NCBI GenBank assembly: GCA_034509495.1
Contig: CM067511.1
Coordinates: 30,605,974 to 30,669,973, forward strand
DNA: 64,000 bases
Direction of reading: 5' to 3'
From: Acestrorhynchus altus
Taxonomy: Eukaryota > Chordata > Actinopteri > Characiformes > Acestrorhynchidae
Positions within the stretch are counted from its first letter, which is position 1; every line of letters begins with the position of its first letter. The position numbers were made by a program, and so were the translations under genes. Positions 23,601 through 37,679 of this stretch are shown here, piece by piece. The notes beneath the pieces were generated by a model that had not been told where the DNA came from, made no database searches, and saw nothing but the letters and a program-made list of their open reading frames with translations.

Positions 23601-25752
23601 ACACAAAGGTACAAACCGCTAACCCGCCGTCCAATCGATGCACGCTCTCAGACTCTCGGGTAACGCTCTAACCGCTCTTCGGCACGGCTCCCGTGTAGGC
23701 GGTAATGTGTTAGGGTGTGTACGTGTGTTGCTCCTGATAAAGTCTAACCTTGTTAACCCCTTTACACTGTCATTCCTGTTCTCCACCCTTCAGCCAAACA
23801 CTGCTTCCCCCTCTCTCAACCCCATAATAACATTTCTGCCACTTACCCGTTGCTATGGCAACTCCCATTGTTTTTTTTTCCACCCGTGTAAATGACTTAC
23901 TATTGAACCAGCTTCGATAAATACTGCAGAACGACAAAATATCGGAGTGTCTGTCCGATATCGATACAGAATGTTCATTGTGATATTGTAACAAAATGCA
24001 TCAGTACCAGTGGACAACAAACAACGTTCAAATAATATCCCAAAGTTTGTGCATTTATTTATTTTCAAAATGCGCGACCCGTCATCCAATTAAACACATT
24101 ACACTCTCTCTTTGCGGGAAGTTAGATGCTGTTGGATGGTTTACTGTTGATTATGGTGTATAGCTCCTGAATGTGCTGTTTGCTCTGTTTATTTGCTCCA
24201 ATTTCAGAATAAAAGTCCTGAGACGGCATAATACTGATACATGAATAATAAACATTCAGGTTTTTTATTTTATTTTAGACCGCTGTCAAGTGTTTTGAAG
24301 AACTTTAACATGTCCTCGTCAGTCTAATCATTAAAAATAATTAACATAAGCTCCAACAGGATTTATGAGATTTAAACTGTTCTTTAGTCCTTATAAGCAT
24401 AAAATCCAGCAACATAAAAATTGATGTTTTTGGTCAAAACATGTTGAAAATTCAAACCTCTCTTAATCTCTTGAAAATAACAATGTCCGGCATGTGTGAC
24501 TGTCCCCTACAAATACTTTTCTCATTTTTTGATGAAGTTATACTGATTATATATCTACAATATGCTCAGTTGTGCATCATGATGCCGTTAAATGTTTAGT
24601 GATGTCCCGAAACCAAGCTGCGTATCAGGATCGCAGCTGATCTTGACATATTTCGATGGATATTACTGGCTATTTTACTCACTGGTTTAATGTTTTCAAA
24701 TCGTTTGATTGTATGCACAGTTAGAGTTGCCGGTTGTATGAGCATCTGTAGTGCGATTCCCACAGACTGTTCTTCTGGTCGGGAGCAGAACATTTTGGGT
24801 ACACTGTGTACCCAGTGACCAGCTGGAGAGCGAAAAGTTCTTGACTGTTAGGTGTGAGATTTGGCAGTCTCTCCAGTACACTCTCTATCTGTAGGTTTAA
24901 GCGGGCCGAATGAACGTGCACAAACTTCGTGTGCACTATTGCACTGCATCACAAGTAACACATACTTTTGTTTTTCTTGAAGGCAGTTGCACATCCTGTT
25001 TCTCCTCTGCAAGCTCTTCTCTGTTGTGGAGTCATGAAACTCTGCCCAGCCTGCCGTCTTAAAAGTAGTGTTTATCCTCAGGCTAGTGTGTAGCTGCATC
25101 TCCGCAGTAGAGACCAGAGTCTTCTGCTCGTTTGGTTAGATCCGCCCCCGCCTTCAGACCACGGACGTCTGAGACTGCCCTCAAGAAGCATAACATCTCT
25201 GCTGTCAATCACTTAATTCCTTAGTAAAACCCCACCTTCCTGTGATGTCCACGGCTAGTAGTTCTATAATCACAGACTGTAGTTCATCTGTATCTCTGCA
25301 GACTTTATTCTCCTCCTTTCACCCTGATCTTCAATGATCAGGACCCCACAGGGCCACCACAGAGCAGCTATTATGTGGGTGGTGGGTCATTCTCAGCACT
25401 GCAGTCACACTGGTACGAGTGGATCAGACACAGCAGTGCTGCTGGAGTGTTTAAACCCACTCAGAGTGACTTTCCCACTCTGCTCTGACTTTGCCTTTTG
25501 ATGATTTCAAACCTAAGCTGGCAAATTGGGATGCCAACCAGTGTCTGATTGACCACACCTGGGGTCAGGGGAAAATGAGATTATGTTTATGTACATATAT
25601 TATATATGTTTGTTTTTAAAGAGCACAACTGGCAGTTTTTGCCTGCAGCAGCTTGATATATTCAAAAGTTTTGGCACCCAATAGGACAGGGCTGCCAAAA
25701 TCCTTGTATATCCAATATGGCAGCTTTGCAGAGGAAGAAACCCTTTCTCACA

Positions 25753-25838
<86 letters not shown>

Positions 25839-28800
25839 AAAGGGACAAGGGAAGGGGGGCGGGATTGTGACCTCACATCAACAGCTGCTCTTTTCTTCAG
25901 GAGGATGTCAAATGGCAGTATAAGATCAAAAATAAACAATATATTGCATCATAATACCAGGTTCTTGCCAATACACAGCCGTACTCACCCCTGTTTTGAG
26001 GAGTTTATTTTTGGGTGTTTGGGACGGCCGTGGCCTTGTGTTCAGAGAAACAGCCTCGTGACTCGAAGGTCGCCGGTTCACATCCCTGAACCAACAGGGC
26101 ATGACTGAAGTGCCCTTGAGCAAAGCACTGAACTCCCCAGCTGCTCCCCGGGTGCTGTGAAGCTGCCCACCTCTCCGGGCATGTGTGCTCACTGCCCCCT
26201 AGTGTGTATGACCTCACTAGTGTGTATCACTGTGTGTGGATGGGTTAAATTCCTCTCCGTGCAGCACCGTGGGTCTTTTACGTTTGAAAAGTCAAAGTAT
26301 TACGATCTGGAACACTCGTCATCTCGAACGTGCAGTAAGCTTTCAGTCTGAGAGTGATCGAGTGTATCCGTCCTTGAGGGACAGTAGGACGAGGAAGGGT
26401 GGTGGAGCGTGAGGAGTCGTGGAGAAGGGCAGTGGGTGAGTGAGTAATATGGGAAAAGGGCGAGAGAGAGAGAACAAACCGTGCTGTTGGTCTGACTATG
26501 GGCAGATGTTAATTGGCTGTCTCGAGGATTAACAAATCGGCTTCCCCCTCGTCTCCCTTTTCCTCTCTGTCTCTTCTTCCTCTTGGTTTGACTTTTATTG
26601 CTTAACAAGAAAATGATGGATAGAGGGATGGGTCGGAGCAAAGCGATTGGCAGAAGAGGGAAGAGAACGCTGCAGCTGGTAGAGGGAGATACAGGATGAG
26701 GGTGAGAGGGGGAGCGTTATGAAAATGCAGTACTGAAGATAGCAGCGAGGCAGGAAGTTACAGCACAGAAGAACAGAATATGAATCTCATGAGATGGGAA
26801 TAAGCAGAGCGGAGCCGAGGTGGGAGGAGCTGGGTAATGGAAGTGGTATTTGAACTCGCCTGTCGTGAGTCATAGCTTTTAAGGGTCAGGCAAAGACAAG
26901 AGCTCCAACGTATCCAGACACCCATTGCTGGCAGACATTGAGTTCACACCCCCCCCCCCCTCTTATTAATGTCCAGAGAACATCATTAGTCATGCTGTAC
27001 ATGAGCCTGATCCTGCATTTATACTGGCGACCAGCGGTGACCAGCGGTGACCAGCGGTCAGCCCTTTCCTTTGGAGGTAAGTGATTTTGTAACTGCAATT
27101 TATGAACAAGCAGCAAGTGACCAATTGAGCTGCAATGTTCTCAACTTCATGCAAATGACTTATGATTTATACATTTCTAAACTACTGGCTCCAGGATGTT
27201 CATCGGACCAAACGTGGGCACGTCTGAGGTCCCCAACTTCTGCTCCCTGACCTTTTAGTTCCCGTGGGGTGATGTTGGGGACCATTAAATTAAAGATAAG
27301 ATAATAATTTAGTAAAGAAACACTATAGAAATATAAAGAATATATAATATAGAGACTATATTACAATATACAATATAGATAAATAATGCATGAAAAAAGA
27401 GTCCTGTAGGAGGCGGTATTGCACATTATTATTGCACTTTTAAACTGTTTATTGCACCAAGTCCAGTTGTGTTGTGGTTGTCGGGTTACTGGTTGGTTGG
27501 TTCCCATCCTCTGTCCTCCTTTTCCCCCTCCTCACCCCAGAGAGGAGCTGTACAGTCTGATGGCGTGCGGGACAAAAGAGTTTTTAAGTCTGTTGGTCCT
27601 GCACTTGGGAAGTTCTCACTGAACAGGCTCCTCTGGTGGTTGATGGCCGTGTGTAGAGGGTGACTGGAATCATCCATACTGTCCAGTAATTTCTTCAGAG
27701 TCCTCTTCTCTGCCACCGACACCAGAGAGTCCAGCCTTGTGCCAACCAAGAGCCGGCCCGCCTGATCAGCTTGTCCAGCCTGTGTGTGTCCTTCTTGGAT
27801 ATGCTGCTCCCCCAGCACACTGCAGTGGAGAACCGGACACTGGCAACCATGGACTGATGAAACATCCACAGGAGTTTCCTGCAGAGGTTGAAGGACCGTA
27901 GCCTCCTCAGAAAGTACAGCCTGCCCTGTCCTTTTCTGTACAGGTGGTCCATGTTACATGACCAGTCCAACTCCATGTCCAGCCACAGCCCGAGGTACTT
28001 ATAGGAGTCCACAGCCTCCACCTCATCTTGCTCAATCAGAACTTTGGTCTTTGAGGTATAGATGCTACAAAACGAGATGCTGTGAAATTGAGACATAGCT
28101 TTAAAGTCATGACACTGATCTCTATTGTAAATTTATTTTCTCGCTGCACCGACTCGGTTGCTCTCAGCCAAGCGGCCTGCGATCCGGAGCCCACCCACAA
28201 TTCGTCTTTGCCATATGAATGAGGTCATCTGGACACACACTTGTGCACACATTTTTTGACGCTTACAGAGTGAAATTGCACAATGAGACGTGCTCACACA
28301 CATATAGATTAAATGGAGAAGCTTGTTTTATGCATCTCACCACTGGCAGGCCGGCAGCCAACGACAAGCATACAAAGCCTTACTGAGCAGAGGCCTAATG
28401 GGACGCTCTCCCTTCACACGTTTCTACCAGTCCGGCTCACTTTTCCTTCCTTTCCGTTGCTTTTCTAGAGAGTTCTCCATGTGCCGGAAAACAAAGCACG
28501 CACACGCTTACACCACCACTTTATGAATACCACATGGGTTCTCGCGCTGCTCCATAATTCTTCCATAAACTGCGGACCCCCTCCCTGCAAAAACACTCTC
28601 TTTTTGATGACTAATCTGTAGCTTACAAAATGCCCCCGCCTCGGCACTTCCATATGGTTAATGTTTCACTCCGCGAAAAGCCGCCTTCTCCCCCCAAAGT
28701 TTAGTTTTCGTTTTCTAGTTCTACACATGGCTGCCTCATGTTTCATTTGTCCACACATTTTAGGCCCAGGCAGCTTTGATCACCCTCAAGGACTCCGACT

Positions 28801-29857
28801 CCCACGAGACCTTGCACACCAGGCTCAAGCAGCTTGTCTCAATCAGGCTAAATGGCTGTGAATCCCAAGTGTCCACAAATTGTAGTTTAATGCTTGAAAG
28901 CTGGGCACATGTAGAGCAGAGAATTTATAGAGGTCAGTGGCCGATGACTGTGGAACAGGTGTGTCATAATGAGGGGTGCAGAGTGTGCGTGCGTGTGTGC
29001 GCATGACGGCACTCTAAGCATCTAACTGCATTCAGAGATGGAGAAGAAATAACTAAACACATGTATCTGAAGAAATGTAATTATCAGAAATGCAGTTTTA
29101 TTGTGAGGAGAACGTTAGGACAATGTTAGGAATCCTCCTTTGGCTGAAATAATGTCCGACCGTCTCTAACATCAACTGGAAGAACCATTTTCCCACTCCT
29201 CCGTGTGGAATTCTTTCAGCTCTGTGATGTTTCAGCATCAGTCTTTGTGCAGATTGTTCTACTTTGTCCTCAAGCCCCCTCTGATACAGTAAAGATCTCA
29301 TAGTGGTTTCTATGATGGAGAGATCTCCAGGTCCCACTGCAGCAAAGCAGCCCCAAACCATCACACTCCCAACACCATGCTTCACAGCTGGTATGAGTCG
29401 TTGTGCTCAAATGCTGATTGATTTGTGCCAAACGTCTTGTGTTACAGTGTCCAAATAATTCAGCTTTGGATCGTTTTTCCAAAGCACATTGTTCCAGAAT
29501 TCCTGCTCTTTGTCTGGTTCTCTGGCACTTGTTATCCGGGTCTGAGGGTGATGTTCTTCCATTCGTTGGTGTTCTTTAGAGAAGCTATGAATGTACATTA
29601 CAGGGTATTGTGCACCGAAAGAAACGGTGGAACCCCAAAGTAGTGCAGGACACAGCTTTAGACTGTCGATGCTCTGTTTGTTGGTTGATGTGCTCCGGTC
29701 TTCACCGAACAACTTTGACCAGAGGGGACTCGAGAGTTTGGGTAGATTATGATGGTCTCAGGAAGAGAGTGATTACGAGAAGGAGAGGTAGAAGCAGGGA
29801 GAGCTGCTGGGATCAGGTTCATGTGTGATCCTGATCCAGACGCACATCTGGTCTCCA

Positions 29858-29895
<38 letters not shown>

Positions 29896-32800
29896 CTGTC
29901 TTTGTTCGCTCTCCTTTTTCACAGATTTGAAGAAGTCTTCTCTTGCTTACTTTCTGTAACGAGTCTCTTCATATTTCTCTGTATTAATACGTCGTCGTTG
30001 TGCGTGTTCGCCGCTGTGTGTCTGTCGTCTCTGAAGTAAATTTAGCTCCCTGCAAGTTCTTGCCAGTGATGTTAGATTAGAGTAAGATTAGAAACAGCAT
30101 CTTTGTTCCTGCGTTCACATTTTCTGTGACAGACTACAAGCCATTGAGATTGTTGTTTACAGAAATACAACACAGGGATCTTTTTTTCAGAATCTATTTT
30201 TACAAATCAGAGTTCAGCCAGTTCAATAAGACGTGTTCCCAACTCTGCGAAGTGAAGCAGAGCGCTACGTTACCATTATGAGAGAGCTTCTGCCTGCTGA
30301 AGAAGTGAAGAAGGTGCTTGATGTCCTACAGGCCTGTAGAGTATTTGCACGTACTTCTGCGTTTGTTTTTAGAAGCCAAAATAGTGAACGTCACTTACAT
30401 CCATGTGTTTGGTAGCCATTAAGACCGTACAAGCAGTAGCTGTGTGAGATGTTCAGTGTTTGTGTGCTTTATTCAGTTGAAAGCAAGCATAACCTGATCC
30501 ACACTGAGAGAACATCACTCCGTCCAGTACAGTGAGGATCAGAACACTGACCTGATCCACACTGAGAACATCACTCAGTCCAGTACAGTGAGGATAAGAA
30601 CACTGACCTGATCCACACTGAGAACATCACTCAGGCCAGTACAGTGAGGATCAGAACACTGACCTGATCCACACGGAGAACATCACTCAGTCCAGTACAG
30701 TGAGGATCAGAACACTGACCCGATCCACACGAAGAACATCGCTCAGTCCAGTACAGTGAGGATCAGAACACAGACCTGATCCACACGGAGAACATCACTC
30801 AGTCCAGTACAGTGAAGATCAGAACACAGCAGCACTGATAGCTGATCTCTCCGGTGTAAAATGTTCTAAATAACTACTTCATTGAAGTTTTTTTGACGAG
30901 TAAAAGCATTTGACCAAAAAATAGTACCACTGGGCACCAGTATTGAATTCCAAGTTCTGGTACCAGTACCCTATCAGTTCAAATTTGAACAGAACCCAAC
31001 CCTAATCATGTGCATAATGCTTTTATTTTATTATTCCATTCTAAAAGGTTTTCTCCAACCTCTCACAATTAAACCCTCCAGGCCTTGTTGTCGCTGCTTC
31101 AGTGCAGCCATGATTGGCATGAAGTCCCATAAATAGCCAAAGAGGACAAGAGAGGGAAACTCATGGCAAAGTTGCCATGGAAACCAGAACTCTGAAGAAG
31201 TTTCACTTTAGCAAGTATGTGTTCAGAGGGACAGGAAGTCTCGGTCATGCTGTCGTGAAGGTCAGAGTTGAAGAGAGACAGGTGACCCTGTGGGTGGTGG
31301 GATAATTGGAGCTATGCTTCAGTGAGACGGGCAGCCAGGACGGGAAGCACTGCCCTGCACTCTGATCAGCTCTGACGGTGATCTAGCTTGGTACTCATTG
31401 ACCTCCTTGTTTCTTGACATCTGTTCTGCCTAGTCAGGCTCACCTGCCTTTAAAGGAGAGATGCTGACTTTATGACGGCCCATCATCACCACATTATGGC
31501 CAGTCTAATTACTAGCCTCCTGTTTTTCCCCTGCTGACCTGTGCATTCTGTGTTCTTTGTAGCAACTGTTGCTGGTTTAGACAAGCTTGGCAGAACGTTG
31601 GCAAAAGTCCCATTCAACCTGAAGAGACCATGTCCACAATTCGGTTTTCATGCAGATATTGAAATGTTGAGTCCATGTATGAATTTAACTTTTGCACAGT
31701 GTGAAAAGTCATGCTGTTAGGATTAGAGAGGCCTTGATCCAGTTTTTGACGTCGGAAAAGTAGGGCTGAGTTTTGTCCAGAATGTAGTGATATTTATCAC
31801 AAGACAGGATTTGATTTAATTGGTGATATATCAATATTTATATCTATATTGGGATATAAACAGAGCGGGATACGGGCTGAGTGGTATAGTGATATTTATA
31901 TCTATATCAGGATATAAGCAAAGTGGGATACGGGCTGAGCGATATATCGATATTTATATCTATATCGGGATATAAACAGAGCGGGATACGGGCTGAGCGG
32001 TATATTGATATTATTGGGATTTAAACAGAGTGGGATACGGGCTGAGCGATATATCAATATTTATATCTATATCAGGATATAAGCAAAGTGGGATACGGGC
32101 TGAGCGATATATCTATATTTATATCTATATCGGGATATAAACAGAGCGAGATACGGGCTGAGTGATATATCGATATTTATATCTATATCGGGATATAAGC
32201 AGAACACGTTGAAACAGTGGCTAAAAGAAGCACATTGTGATGTGGGGAGAGAGCGCCATCTACCCACCCAGAGGGGGAGAGCAGGCCAATCTCGCTTTTC
32301 TTCGTACTCCGTCATGATCTGGGATTTGAACCTGTGATTATAATGCATTTTTGTTTAGAAGTTTTATTTTTACATTATCGCCAAATTATATGTCATAATA
32401 CTTGAGTATCGATATATGCTTATCAAGTTCCTTAATTACAGCCAATCGTTGTTTTAGGGAATATCTGCTCCTAATAAATCACACCTGTACACCTACCGAT
32501 TCATCAGACCAGCCTTTGAGCCTGTGCCCACTGGCCTTGGCTTACAGAATTGGAGTCCTTTCTGGTCTTCCGTCCCTGTAACTCATGTGCCCCGAGTAAA
32601 CCCCAGGAGACTGCTGTGCTGAGAATCCCAGTAGATCAGCAGTTTAAGGATACATAAACCCGGGCTTTGGTACATGAGGAGAGAGGGCCGGCGCAGGCTC
32701 CTTTATTCCTGGGACGGCAGGGGTTCGATAAAACCTGCGGCGCAGGCATTGCGGTGCCATGGACCAGAGGAGACTGGAGTCTAGGATACAAGGCGGCTCA

Positions 32801-35800
32801 CTGCCCACCAGCTGTAAACAAGGCCATTAGGAGCCCATTTCATTTAATGGGCCTGTAATCTAAACAAGATGGCACCTTCCTTACACCCCCGCGCACAAGA
32901 GCCCCATGTCAACAAGAGAACATGACCTCCATTTGGTGCAGAGAACAGAAGCGGTGGTGCAGCAGAGGAGGGAAAAAGCGTTGGATGCATTCGAGAATGT
33001 GCTGTTGAACTCTTAAAGAATTGCCCTGTTAGTACTTTGATAGTGTGTGTGTGTGTGTGCTTGTGTGTGTAAATCTCAGACAGGAAGCTCTTTGGGGGTT
33101 TGGGGGTTTGGGTTTAAGACAGTGCCCTGTCTAGCTACTCCTCCACACCCTCAATAATAGCACCTAATAAAGACGTATAGGCCACAGGGAGATTTAGAAC
33201 AAAGGGCTGCCTTGTAAACCTGCCGCTACCTTTTCTTGCCTGTAAAAACAAATGCTGAGACTCAGCAGCCATTCCACCATCCCCACTGTGACCCGTTAAC
33301 TGTACCGCAGTGTGCGGACGTGTTTTTTCCCCTAAATGCTAAATCGGTAGTGCAGTCTTAGACCCCACTGCTGTTTTTATCTGATCGTGTAAAAATACTG
33401 ACCCTAATTTCCTGTTTGTGTGCAACGCTGGTTGGTTGTTGACATCATGTTGACATGTTGACGGTCACCACCGTGTGCCAGGCCACTCTCCCAGCACTAA
33501 TTTTATTAGCCACCAAAAGTGATTAAAACAGCTCTGATAGATTACACAGCACCCGATGGGTTCACGGTGACCCGAGTACGTTCTATTAGAAGGTGTTGAT
33601 GTGTTGTTGTGCCAACTTGACGGAGGATTAGTTGGAACGAATAAAAACGAGCAGTGGCACATTTCCGAAATATCAGTTAAGAATAAAGGCATCTTCTTCA
33701 AAGTAGAGAACCACAATCACAAGGTTTTTTTTTTTTAGCAGTAAACACGCAGTGAAGATGGAAAGACAGCCAAGAAAATCCCACCCTTTTGCCAAAAATC
33801 ACAGATGCAGAACTGAGAACTCATTTATTGAGGTAATCGGTGTGGTCCAAGCTACCGAGGCTTCCAAGGTAATTCCGAGCTGGTAGCTATAATGTTATTA
33901 ACCGAAATTGTATTTTCTTTTGTATATTTGAATTGTATCTATGCTGATTAGAGCAGTTGACATTATTTTCTTGTGACTGCCTTTGCAACCATAGCATTTT
34001 TGCCCCCTGGCTTCACACGCGCACTGTAATGTTTGTAAATCAGAAACCAGTTCATACATTTAAACATATATACTTTTAAATACCTGTTTATCTCTATTCA
34101 AAACAAAAAGCTGGTTTGATCACCCCACTAAAATAAAGAAAAGTGCATTTTTAAATGTATTTATTTATTTATTTTGTGCCGTAATGTGCTCAATGCAGTG
34201 CTTTCTCGTTGGATGGTCGTTTCCAGAAGAGAGTGCACTGTGCGCGTTTTACTGCCACTTCTCGTGGGTTTTTGTTGGTTGATTGCTGAGTGTGATTAAG
34301 TAAAGTGCTGATTGTAAAGCTTAAAAGCCACTATATGTGTAACTTCATTGACGGTGCGACTCAAACCGGTGATTTCAAAGTCGTGTAAACATGCAAATTT
34401 CATGATCTCAAATCATCCGAGCCACTTCACATTCGGTGCGAGATCGGACATATGACTTCTGGAGGTGTATGGGAAATGTCCGTTTATCGGTGTAACCCTG
34501 CTAAAAACACAGGGTGGAGGGAGCGAGGGACTGATGGATGCAGTCCCTTCTGAGCGACAGAGCGAAAGGATATGCGATGGGTTCAGGCCCAGTGTAATAA
34601 ACCTACATCATGAAGCCTTACAGTCAGTGTATGTGATACACAGTCATAAGCTTTTCTACAGAAGCTAAATTTCAGTGCTTCATAAAACCCTAACTGTTTA
34701 TGGTGCCTGACATTTGCATTGCTTCCATGCTTACTCAGCATTTGCGTGCGAGCGGAGCGGGTGCCTTTATTTTGATTCATTTCCTCAGACTGGGCGAGAA
34801 CTCGTTACTTTCTCATTACGCAGGCTTCATTAGTGCTGGAAAAGGCACCTGAACCTGTCAGCCGGTGACTGACTGCGGTGAGAGAGCGCTGCTCTGAGAG
34901 AGTTCAGCATTAGTGCAGCACTAATAATACAAAAGAGTGCACCAGTCAGATCTGCCTCCTCCTTTGTGCTTTTCGTAGCCAAGCTGTAAGTCCAGACCAG
35001 CACAGAAAGAGGGAACGCGGGTGAAGATACCAGGATGTATCGGAATCTGTCTCTATTCTCGAAATTTGCAAAGCTTGCGCCGAGGAGTGGTTAGGAAGTT
35101 TCATAAAGACTCTTCCTGCCTCCTGTTCCCTGCTCTGGATTTCAGGATTGTCTTATATATTCCTTTGGTGGGAAAAATCTTAAAGTATAATGTTAAAGTA
35201 TTAGTATTTATGTATTTAACTCACCAACTGTGATGGAAGACAAACCATTTCCACACAAACGACCCACGACAATGAAATGAAGGAAATCACCGATTTTTAT
35301 CTCTTCTGCAAAATATCTCGATTTTGATGTATGATAAATTGCCCAGCCCTGTATGATAGACTGTTTTTGTACATCTAGCCTGTGTTTTTCAACTTTTTGC
35401 CATTTTTGTTTTGATAATGTTCATAAAAATATCTGGGACAAATAAGGACACTGGCACTGGGACAAATAAGGACACTGGCACTGGGACAAATAAGGACAAA
35501 GAAAATCAGAGGATTAAGAGATTTTGTAGGGTCTCTGATGATTTCATCATTGGTTAAGATCGTGTGTGGTCCAGGCATGATCTGAGCAAATGATGCGAAC
35601 CTCACATTGATAGTAACATGAATACAAGGCACATAATTTTGCTATATTAGAAATGGATCCTATTGAATGAAATTTTGAATTTTGAATTTTTACACCTCCA
35701 ACATGCATTTTTTGGTGTTTGGGGATTCAACCCAACACTCAATGTGTCCCCTTTTCCTCCACATCCTCGTCTCTCTCTTTGCTGACAGCTGGCTCTGCGA

Positions 35801-36960
35801 GGGGCCCGGAGTGAGGGAAGGGTGGGAAAGAGGAAAAGAAAATGAGGAACACTGAGGGATTGAAGATGGGCACTGGACCATGGGTTTGAGGTTTATTATC
35901 GAAGGCCTAGCGGCACTATGTGTGGAAATGCTGCGCAGACAATTGGAGGAAGAGTTCAGGGCAGTTGTTTGTTGAATGCTGGTTTACTTTCAGTCAGCTA
36001 TGACCAGTGGACGTCCTCTCCCAGTTTTAAGATTCTAAAAACAAAGCTTTAATGATGTGCTAAAGGTAGTTTGGATCTTCTGGTCTCAGTATGTGCTTTC
36101 ACAACGTAGTTTTGGATGTTACTTTATAAACCAGTTGCACTGCTGACACCATGAAGTTACCGTACTAATGTACCACCACATCACATGGACCACCACATCA
36201 CCATGTCCCAACAAGACTGCAAAGTCAGCAAGGAGGTGGCAGAGACATGTTTTGGGCCGGAATCATGGGGAGAGAGCTGGTAGGCCCCTTTAGAGTCCCT
36301 AAAGATGTGAAAATGACCATTGCCAAGTATATAGAATTTTTGGCTGACCACTTTCTTCCATGGTACAAAAAGAACAACCAAAGTCATCGTGCATGACAAT
36401 GCTTCATTTGAGTTTTATTTTTGAAAAAATACTATTATTGGGAGATGATTTATACTCTTAATGGTTGACTTTTTATACTGACTGTCATTTGCACTGTCCA
36501 TTCGGGAAAATCAGAGAAAAATATCATTTGCATAATCATTTGGAACGCAGTGTTGAAGTGTGAGGAGGAAGCTCGTGGTGGGGTTTGGTTTATAGCTATG
36601 TGGGGCGGGGTACTCCCTTGGACGTCCTGCCTGAAAGGGGTTCATTGAATCGGGCAGCGCTGCATCCTCGGCCTCCTCCCTCCCCCCGCCTGTGGATCAT
36701 TGTCACTGCTGAATGGAGCTTTGACTGGTTCCAGACGACTGGGCCTGCACCATAAAGCTCTTCACACACTGATAAATGGACCTTGCCCTACAGTATTGTG
36801 GGTCCATTGGCAAACCTCAGGGCATTCTGGGACTGCCACACAAGGGGCCAGTCAGTGAGTAAAGCAACACAGACAGAGCAGAAAGGCAAGCCAACACGAT
36901 TCAGTCAGTCAGACAGACAGACAGACAAGTCTGCACTGGCAGTGGGGCATTTGTGCTTGT

Positions 36961-37001
<41 letters not shown>

Positions 37002-37625
37002 ACAACTGTTCACAGAAGCAGTCCAGAATACCTTCATGGCTGTAAACTGAGAGATACCATGATATATTCGTGATCAACATATTGTGATTTTGAATATTTT
37101 CAGTGCCACCTAGTACTCCGCACAGTCTGTCACACACATAAACACACTCGTGCTTCGTTTCCCTCACCTCCCTCCCTCACTCCCTCACTCCCTCCCTCCG
37201 GTCAGCTGCACATTTGAAAAATGAATGGGCTTTTGAGTGCTGATGATACATTATCCATGAGTGTTGCTTTTCCAGAGAAAGTGGCCTAAACTATCTCTAT
37301 TTTTTTCTCTCTCTCTCTCTCTCTTTTGCAGGGAGTGCCACAGCTCCCTTGTGCCAAGGCCTTGTACAACTATGACGGCAAAGAACCAGGTGACCTCAAG
37401 TTTACCAAGGGTGACATCATTATTCTGCGCCGGCAAGTGGACGAGAACTGGTACCATGGAGAAATGGGCGGCATCCATGGCTTCTTCCCTACCAGCTTTG
37501 TGCAGGTCATCAAGCCCCTACCCCAGCCGCCCCCCCAGTGCAAAGCTCTGTATGACTTTGAGCTGAAAGACAAGGAGGCAGACAAGGACTGCCTGCCCTT
37601 TTCAAAGGTGAGTCTGCTCTTGTGG

Positions 37626-37679
<54 letters not shown>

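Larger units (their letters stand above)
10374..37331 (+). other. sh3rf1 intron between coding exons 1 and 2 (about 27 kb)
   Basis: This GT-AG phase-0 intron (gtgagc...tttgcag) holds most of the mobile elements and tandem repeats listed separately. No internal exon with a family match was found. Its acceptor is preceded by a pure (CT)n run at 37308-37324. Confidence 0.9.

Noticed and set aside
26028..26110. Possible tRNA gene
   Set aside because: Only the B-box half is good and a SINE body and tail follow; it is the tRNA-derived head of a SINE.
28776..29006. Possible extra exon after an acceptor-like ttttag
   Set aside because: The peptide matches nothing in SH3RF1 and no donor in phase was evident; exons 1 and 2 join perfectly without it.
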